A stretch of 64,000 nucleotides of DNA from Balaenoptera acutorostrata (Eukaryota > Chordata > Mammalia > Artiodactyla > Balaenopteridae), in the NCBI RefSeq assembly GCF_949987535.1, contig NC_080075.1, positions 40,174,269 to 40,238,268 of the forward strand, given 5' to 3'. Made by a program: the position numbers and the translations under genes. Below, in pieces: positions 58,655 to 64,000 of this stretch. The notes beneath the pieces are model-generated. The model saw only the letters and a list, made by a program, of their open reading frames with translations. It did not search any database and had not been told where the DNA came from. Each line of letters begins with the position of its first letter. The stretch's first letter is position 1.

Positions 58655-59275
58655 TAGAAAGAATGAGAACCCAAGGCCAGGTTGGTAACCAAAACTACGG
58701 TATTTTCAGTTGGCTCAACTGTGTAGTTTTCTCTTATAACATTCAGTAATCAGCTACAGGGAGTTATAGGGATTCAGTTGTGCTGAAGAGACATGGTAAA
58801 TGGATAACAAGAAAATTACAAATTTTAGCAAGATGTCTATTGATAAGTTTAGACTATTCCCTTTTATTCAATAAACAGACTCATACGCCATTAATTTTGT
58901 AGTTTGGCAAAGGTACATACTGCAGTACTTTAGGTGCTACTGAGAGATGCTGCACAGCATGGCACAAGTCCCCATTTAGAATACCTTCTTTTTAAACACC
59001 CGTGTAAACAGACCAGGGAACAATACTAGCCAGCCCTGAGGATCAATACCTCTCTTCAGAGCTGTATAAAAGAAAAATAATAAGAGCACATATGTAACTT
59101 AAAATTGTTTAGTATTCACGTTAGAAAAGTAAAAAAGAAACAGGTGAAATATTTTCAATAACTTATTTAAGACAATATATACATACTTCCACAAGCAGCT
59201 ACATAATATAAAATTATTAATGAGATATTTTACATTTTAAAATACTGAGTCTTTGAAACTCAGGGTGAATTTTAT
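58655..59275. other. AT-rich DNA, nothing recognised
   Basis: No gene or repeat recognised. Confidence 0.4.
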
Positions 59276-59291
59276 CCTTAAATTACATCTC

Positions 59292-59504
59292 GGGGAGACT
59301 TCCCTGGTGGCACAGTGGATAAGACTCCATGCTCCCAATGCAGGGGGCCCAGGTTCGATCCCTGGTCAGGGATCCCACATGCATGCTGCAACTAAGAGTT
59401 CTGCATGCCACAACTAAGGAGCCCACGTGCCACAACTAAGTAGCCCATGAGCCGCAACTAAGACCCAGTGCAACCAAATAAATAAATAAATAAATAGAAC
59501 AAAA
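59292..59504 (+). repeat. CHR-1-like SINE
   Basis: Head TCCCTGGTGGCACAGTGGAT, body with GCAACTAAG repeats, (AAAT)n tail. The TSD AAATTACATCTC is exact at 59280-59291 and 59505-59516. Confidence 0.93.
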
Positions 59505-59516
59505 AAATTACATCTC

Positions 59517-60985
59517 CATCCAAATCAGTCATATTTCAATAGCTCAAAAGCCACATGTGGCTACTGGCTACCATACTGGACTATGTAGCTCTAGATATTA
59601 TAATTGCATAATATCTAGACTTATGATACCCTTGTTGAATTAACAGAGCCACTGAGGGTATTCCTTAGATGCCATCATCTTACTGCTGCAATTATTCATA
59701 ATATATGCTTACATAGCATATTTCAGCCATGAATGTTGTTATTCCCAGGCTCAAAGAGTCTAGGCACATGTATTGCAATCATATCATCCAAGACAGAGCT
59801 TTGGTTCCCTACCAAGTTCATGCTGGCCACTTGCCTGGAAACCATCGGTATCTGTACAGCCATTGGCTAATAACTGCTATCTTGGCTAGCCAGGTGTGGC
59901 AGGTGGAAGGCAGCTGTACAGACTAAGGGTTAAGCTTTCTTTACTAAGTTAGCTACCACTCACCTACTGATGTCCCAGCTTCCAAAATTCTGTTGACCTC
60001 TCCTCTCAACTTCTCTTTGTCCTTCTGGAGTTCATGCCTTTCTTTATGCCTTGACTTTCATTTTAGTAGTATGTTTTCAAGAGGGAGTGAAAATAAACAC
60101 ATGTATTCAATTGACCATGTTTATCTGGAAGTTGCTTTTTTGATTAGGGGCTGATTTATTTTATAAATTCATCATCAAAAGATACCTTACCTGCAGATAC
60201 AGATGAACTTTTTAAAGCTTCCTTTAAAAAGATTTACTCCAATCAGAATTCCGGATATAAACAATACAAAATATTTAAATGAAAAATCAATTTGCTCTTT
60301 AAATTTATCTACTAAGAACATTTTGTATTTAGAATAATTTTGTTCATACAATTAATCAGTTAACATGAAAAGAAAGATAATAATGTTACTGAACACTAAC
60401 CCTGCTTCCTCCAGATGAACTGTAATAAACTATCTAGGCCCAATTTAATTGTGTTGTGCCTGTGCTCTGTGAACCTTAGTTGAGTATTTGTATTCTAGTC
60501 ACCAGAAGTTCTAATTTTCATGAGTCTACAGAAATAGTACATGCAAGAACTATTAACCTGTCACTGTTCTGATTTACCAGCACCTTACAGAGTAAAAGTT
60601 AGTAAGCACTGTCAAAACAGATGTATTTGGTATTATAAAAACTTGTAGTAATAGATTATGCTCATTAATGTGTTCTCTGAAAAAGACACAAATTTCTCCA
60701 GCAGTACTGTGAACTTCTTACATTTTAAAAACGAATTTAACTTGGTATTTCAAGTTCATTTGAAACGTAAGTCAGCCTTTAAAAAATGAGAACTCAGTCA
60801 ATTTTATTTATTCTTTTAAGATTATTCTTGTCCCTTCAGTTAGTATTGAGCCAGAGCAACATGTTCTAATCTTTTCGGCTGGAACCCACTCACATAAAAC
60901 AGCCCATTGTACTCTTCCACGAACATTTTTCCTTGCTCACAACTCTTAAGTCAATGCATACACTTCTATTTTCTTTTTTAAGGTT
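59517..60985. other. Unique-looking DNA, nothing certain
   Basis: The stretch at 59990-60110 has the texture of an old LINE 3' end but is not assigned. Confidence 0.35.
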
Positions 60986-60989
60986 AGCA

Positions 60990-61640
60990 CAATTATTTAA
61001 CTCCAGTATTTATTGAGTATTATTTTGTACCAGGCACTGCTAGATTCTGAGAATAAAAAGATTAAGAAAACATATTCTCTGTCTTCAAAAACCTCATAGT
61101 CTGGCATAGGAGACAGATACATAAAGTAATAAATATAAAGCAATATGATGAGTACTGCAATAAAGGTATAAACAAAGTGCTATGGGAAGCCCAGAGACAG
61201 GAAGGATTAATTCTTTCTGGGAATGGTGGTAGAAGGAATAGGATTTTCCCAGTGGGAAGAGGTAGAAGGAAGACTATTCCAAGCAGAGGGAACAACATGA
61301 AAAAAGGCACAATGAAAGTACACAGTTTCTCTGGGAAACAATAAGTAGCCTGGTGTGGCTAAAACATGAGATTTCTGCAGAGTAGTGGTAGAAGCCATGT
61401 GAAGGAATTTGAACTTTTTGTTATAATGAAGGCAACGAAAAGCTATAAAAGCAGGAAAGAGGTGTGATTTGTGTCTTAGAAAGAAAACTCTGTGGCAGTG
61501 TGAATGACTGACTAGAGAAGGGGGATAGAAGGAAGGCAGGAAACCCAATTAGAAGGCTATTATACCAGACTAGGTAGAACTCTGAGCAGTAATTGTAGAA
61601 CTGGAAAGAAGGGAATGAATGAATTTGACATGCATTTCAG
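60990..61640 (-). repeat. L2 LINE, antisense
   Basis: TTTATTGAGTATTATTTTGT, ACCAGGCACTGCTAGATTCT, CATAGTCTGGCATAGGAGAC and GACTATTCCAAGCAGAGGGA follow L2 in reverse complement. Confidence 0.78.
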
Positions 61641-62370
61641 AAGCAGAATCACTTGGACATGATGGGTATTTGGATGAAGAAGGTAAGAAAAGAAGAGTCA
61701 GAGATTCCACCATGTATTTTGGCTTGTATGATGATTAATCTAAACAGAAAACAATAAAGATTTTTTTAAATGAGCTGTGAACTGATACATTTGCAGATAT
61801 TTGCAAGACATTCAAGTGGAAAGATCCAGGAGGCAGTTGGAAATAAGGATCTCAGCTAATGAGTATAGTCAATACCAAAAATACAGATTTTTGGAATTAG
61901 CAACATAAAGATGACATTTGCAGTCATGTGAGCAGATGAAGTTTCAAGACGGAAGAAGAGGAACCATTGCCAAATACTGCATACTACAAAAAAGTCAGAT
62001 GATAAATATCTATGGCAAAACTTTTAAAAGAAATCTTTGATAAGAAAATATGGGGAAATATTTTCATGATTATGAGGTAAGAAAGGATTTCCTAAAAAAG
62101 ACACACAAAAGACACCAATCATAATGGAAAAGATTAACATATTTGGCTACTTAAAAACACTTTAAGAAAGAATGAAAGGACAATCCACAAAATGGGAAAA
62201 ATATATGCAACACATATAAGTGACAAAGGACTTGAATTCAAAATATGTAAAGAGTTCTTACAAATCAAAGAGAAAAGGTAGACAATCTAAGCCAAAAGAG
62301 GGAAATATAAGAATAGGCACTCCACAAAAGAAGATACCCAAATAAACAACAAATATAAGAATAGGGGCTC

Positions 62371-62677
62371 GGGCTTCCCTGGTGGCGCAGTGGTTGAGAA
62401 TCTGCCTGCCAATGCAGGGGACACGGGTTCGAGCCCTGGTCTGGGAAGATCCCACATGCCGTGGAGCAACTAGGCCCGTGAGCCACAATTACTGAGCCTG
62501 CACGTCTGGAGCCTGTGCTCCGCAACAAGAGAGGCCGCGATAGTGAGAGGCCCGCGCACCGCGATGAAGAGTGGCCCCCACTTGCCACAACTAGAGAAAG
62601 CCCTCGCACAGAAACGAAGACCCAACACAGCCATAAATAAATAAATAAAAACAAAACACTTAAAAGAAAAAAAAAAA
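62371..62677 (+). repeat. CHR SINE, CpG-rich young variant
   Basis: Near-consensus head, body with AGAGGCCGCGATAGTGAGAG, and a tail of (AAAT)n then poly-A. The TSD AAGAATAGGGGCTC is exact at 62357-62370 and 62678-62691, so this is one of the youngest insertions here. Confidence 0.96.
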
Positions 62678-63059
62678 AAGAATAGGGGCTCAATCTCACC
62701 AGTAATCAAGAAAATACAAATTAAAAACCATAATGAGATATTACTACACACCCAACAAATTGACAAAATTTTAAAACGTTAATAATACTAAGCTTTGGCA
62801 AAGATATGGAGCAACTGAAATTCTCATACACTATTTGGGAATATAAATTAACATAACCAATTTGGAAAACTGTGCCAGTATCTAGTCAAGTTGAAAATAT
62901 GCATCCCTTATGGCTCAGAAATTTCACTCCTAGGATATACTCTAGAGATTTGCATCTTTATGTGCACCAGGATACACATAAAAGAATGTTCAGAGCAGCA
63001 TCCTTGTAATTTCCCCTAACTAGAAACATCCCAAATACCTATCAACAGTAGAACAAATG

Positions 63060-63148
63060 ATGTATATGTATAACTGAATCACTTTGCTGTACACTTGAAA
63101 CTAACACAACATTGTTAATCAACTACGCTCCAATATAAAATAAAAATT
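63060..63148 (+). mobile_element. Short L1 3' tail in the old L1
   Basis: GTATAACTGAATCACTTTGC through CAACTACGCTCCAATATAAA matches the long-form 3' end of the L1 at 49300-50497 (50411-50490). Confidence 0.75.
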
Positions 63149-63367
63149 TTAAATAAATTGTAGTATATTCATACAATGGAATACTATACAGCATATAGCA
63201 ATGAAAGTGAAGAAGCTATAGAAATGCACAATGACATGGATGAATCTTATAAACATAATGTTAAGTGAAAAAAGCAAGTTACAAAAATAATTTCATATAA
63301 AATTCAAAATAAATACATATTGTTTATGAATGCATGTACAGGTGGTTAAGTTAAGAGAGAAATGCAG

Positions 63368-63724
63368 GAACTTCCTTGGTGGCAAAACGGTTGAGAGTCC
63401 GCCTGCCAATGAAGGGGACATGGGTTCAAGCCCTGGGCCGGGAAGATCCCACATGCCGCGGAGCAACTAGGCCTGTGCGCCACAACTGAGCCTGCACTCT
63501 AGAGTCCACGAGCCACAACTACTGAGCCCGCGTGCTGCAACTATTGAAGCCCGTATGCCTAGAGCCCATGCTCCACAACAAGAGAAGCCACTACAATAAG
63601 AAGCCCGCGCACCACAATGAAGAGTCGCCCCTGCTCGCCGCAAGTAGAAAGCCCATGCACAGCAACGAAGACCCAACTCAGCCAAAAATAAATAAATAAA
63701 TAAAAATTAAAAATATATATATAT
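63368..63724 (+). repeat. CHR SINE
   Basis: A decayed A box (TGGCAAAACGG) but a full body and (AAAT)n then (AT)n tail. TSD AAGAGAGAAATGCAG (63353-63367) / AAAAGAGAAATGCA (63725-63738). Confidence 0.92.
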
Positions 63725-64000
63725 AAAAGAGAAATGCAAGAAAACCACTACTATAAATTATAGGATAGTGGTTACCTCCGGGGAGACAAAAGTGCTTGTA
63801 ATGGGCAAGAGATACTCAGGGATTTCTGTGGTCCCAATAATGCTCCACTCCTTGACCTCAATGTGGTGATTTCATAAGTTGATAACCAACTGATGAAACA
63901 TACATATACATTTTGTGGACTTTAAAATATATTTTATAACTTAAAATTTTAATGAACTAAATTTTGAAATGGTCTTAAATCTAATAAAAGATGTAAGAGT

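Larger units (their letters stand above)
62030..63900 (+). mobile_element. Old L1 (L1M) 3' region, three times interrupted
   Basis: ORF2 C-terminal and 3'UTR landmarks run in order (TAATGGAAAAGATTAACATA; ACAAAATGGGAAAAATATAT; ACCATAATGAGATATTACTA; CACTCCTAGGATATACTCTA; CATACAATGGAATACTATAC). No open frame remains. Interruptions are a SINE (62371-62677), a short younger L1 tail (about 63060-63148) and a SINE (63368-63724). Confidence 0.85.

Overview
This is a stretch of mammalian nuclear DNA, almost certainly from a cetacean or a very close relative. At least twenty copies of a tRNA-Glu-derived SINE of the cetartiodactyl CHR type lie in it. They have the head TCCCTGGTGGCGCAGTGG, a B box GGTTCGAGCCC and an (AAATA)n tail. 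The LINE-1 copies are of the cetartiodactyl kind. I saw no BovB or Bov-tA elements (expected in ruminants) and no pig-type or carnivore-type SINEs. No intact protein-coding gene is recognisable. The window reads as intergenic or intronic DNA, and most of its open reading frames belong to retrotransposons or arise by chance in CpG-rich SINE strands.

Layout. 1-1340: 3' part of a decayed hAT/Charlie transposon (Charlie8/GTF2IRD2-like transposase). 3.3-4.3 kb: old L1 tail, SINE, MIR. 4610-9760: a 5'-truncated but long L1 (sense) with an 18-bp target-site duplication (TSD). 10.1-14.8 kb: MIR, MER20, old L1, a hAT miniature element, an L1 tail, a solo ERV-type LTR and L2. 17125-25120: a near full-length antisense L1 with a GC-rich 5'UTR, carrying a SINE-in-SINE insertion and two later L1-tail insertions. 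26.6-28.1 kb: old L1 split by an internally deleted Tigger/pogo transposon. 29.4-36.9 kb: SINEs, a probable LTR and an old L1. 37.07-42.1 kb: nested L1s, including a 5'-inverted (twin-primed) copy. 43-47.1 kb: L2 and MIR remnants. 49300-50497: truncated sense L1. 50.7-59.5 kb: dense SINEs with two more SINE-in-SINE nests, and an old L1 cut by a MaLR-type LTR. 61-64 kb: L2, old L1 and two SINEs.

The elements interact. L1 machinery supplied the SINE insertions, which carry A-tails and TSDs. In all three SINE-in-SINE nests the incoming SINE entered at the same nucleotide of the host SINE, between GTGGTT (or GTGGTC) and AAGAATC. That site resembles the L1 endonuclease target TT|AAAA. This recurrent self-targeting is the most unusual pattern I found. 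Other points of interest are the twin-priming inversion, a younger L1 3' end that is shorter and resembles the SINE tail, the L1 promoter region with a YY1-like site, and two weak exon-like signals (30528-30572 on +, 45859-45942 on -) that would need comparative data.

Limits: repeat family names are from memory of consensus features, not a database run. Boundaries of old elements are good to tens of bases only.
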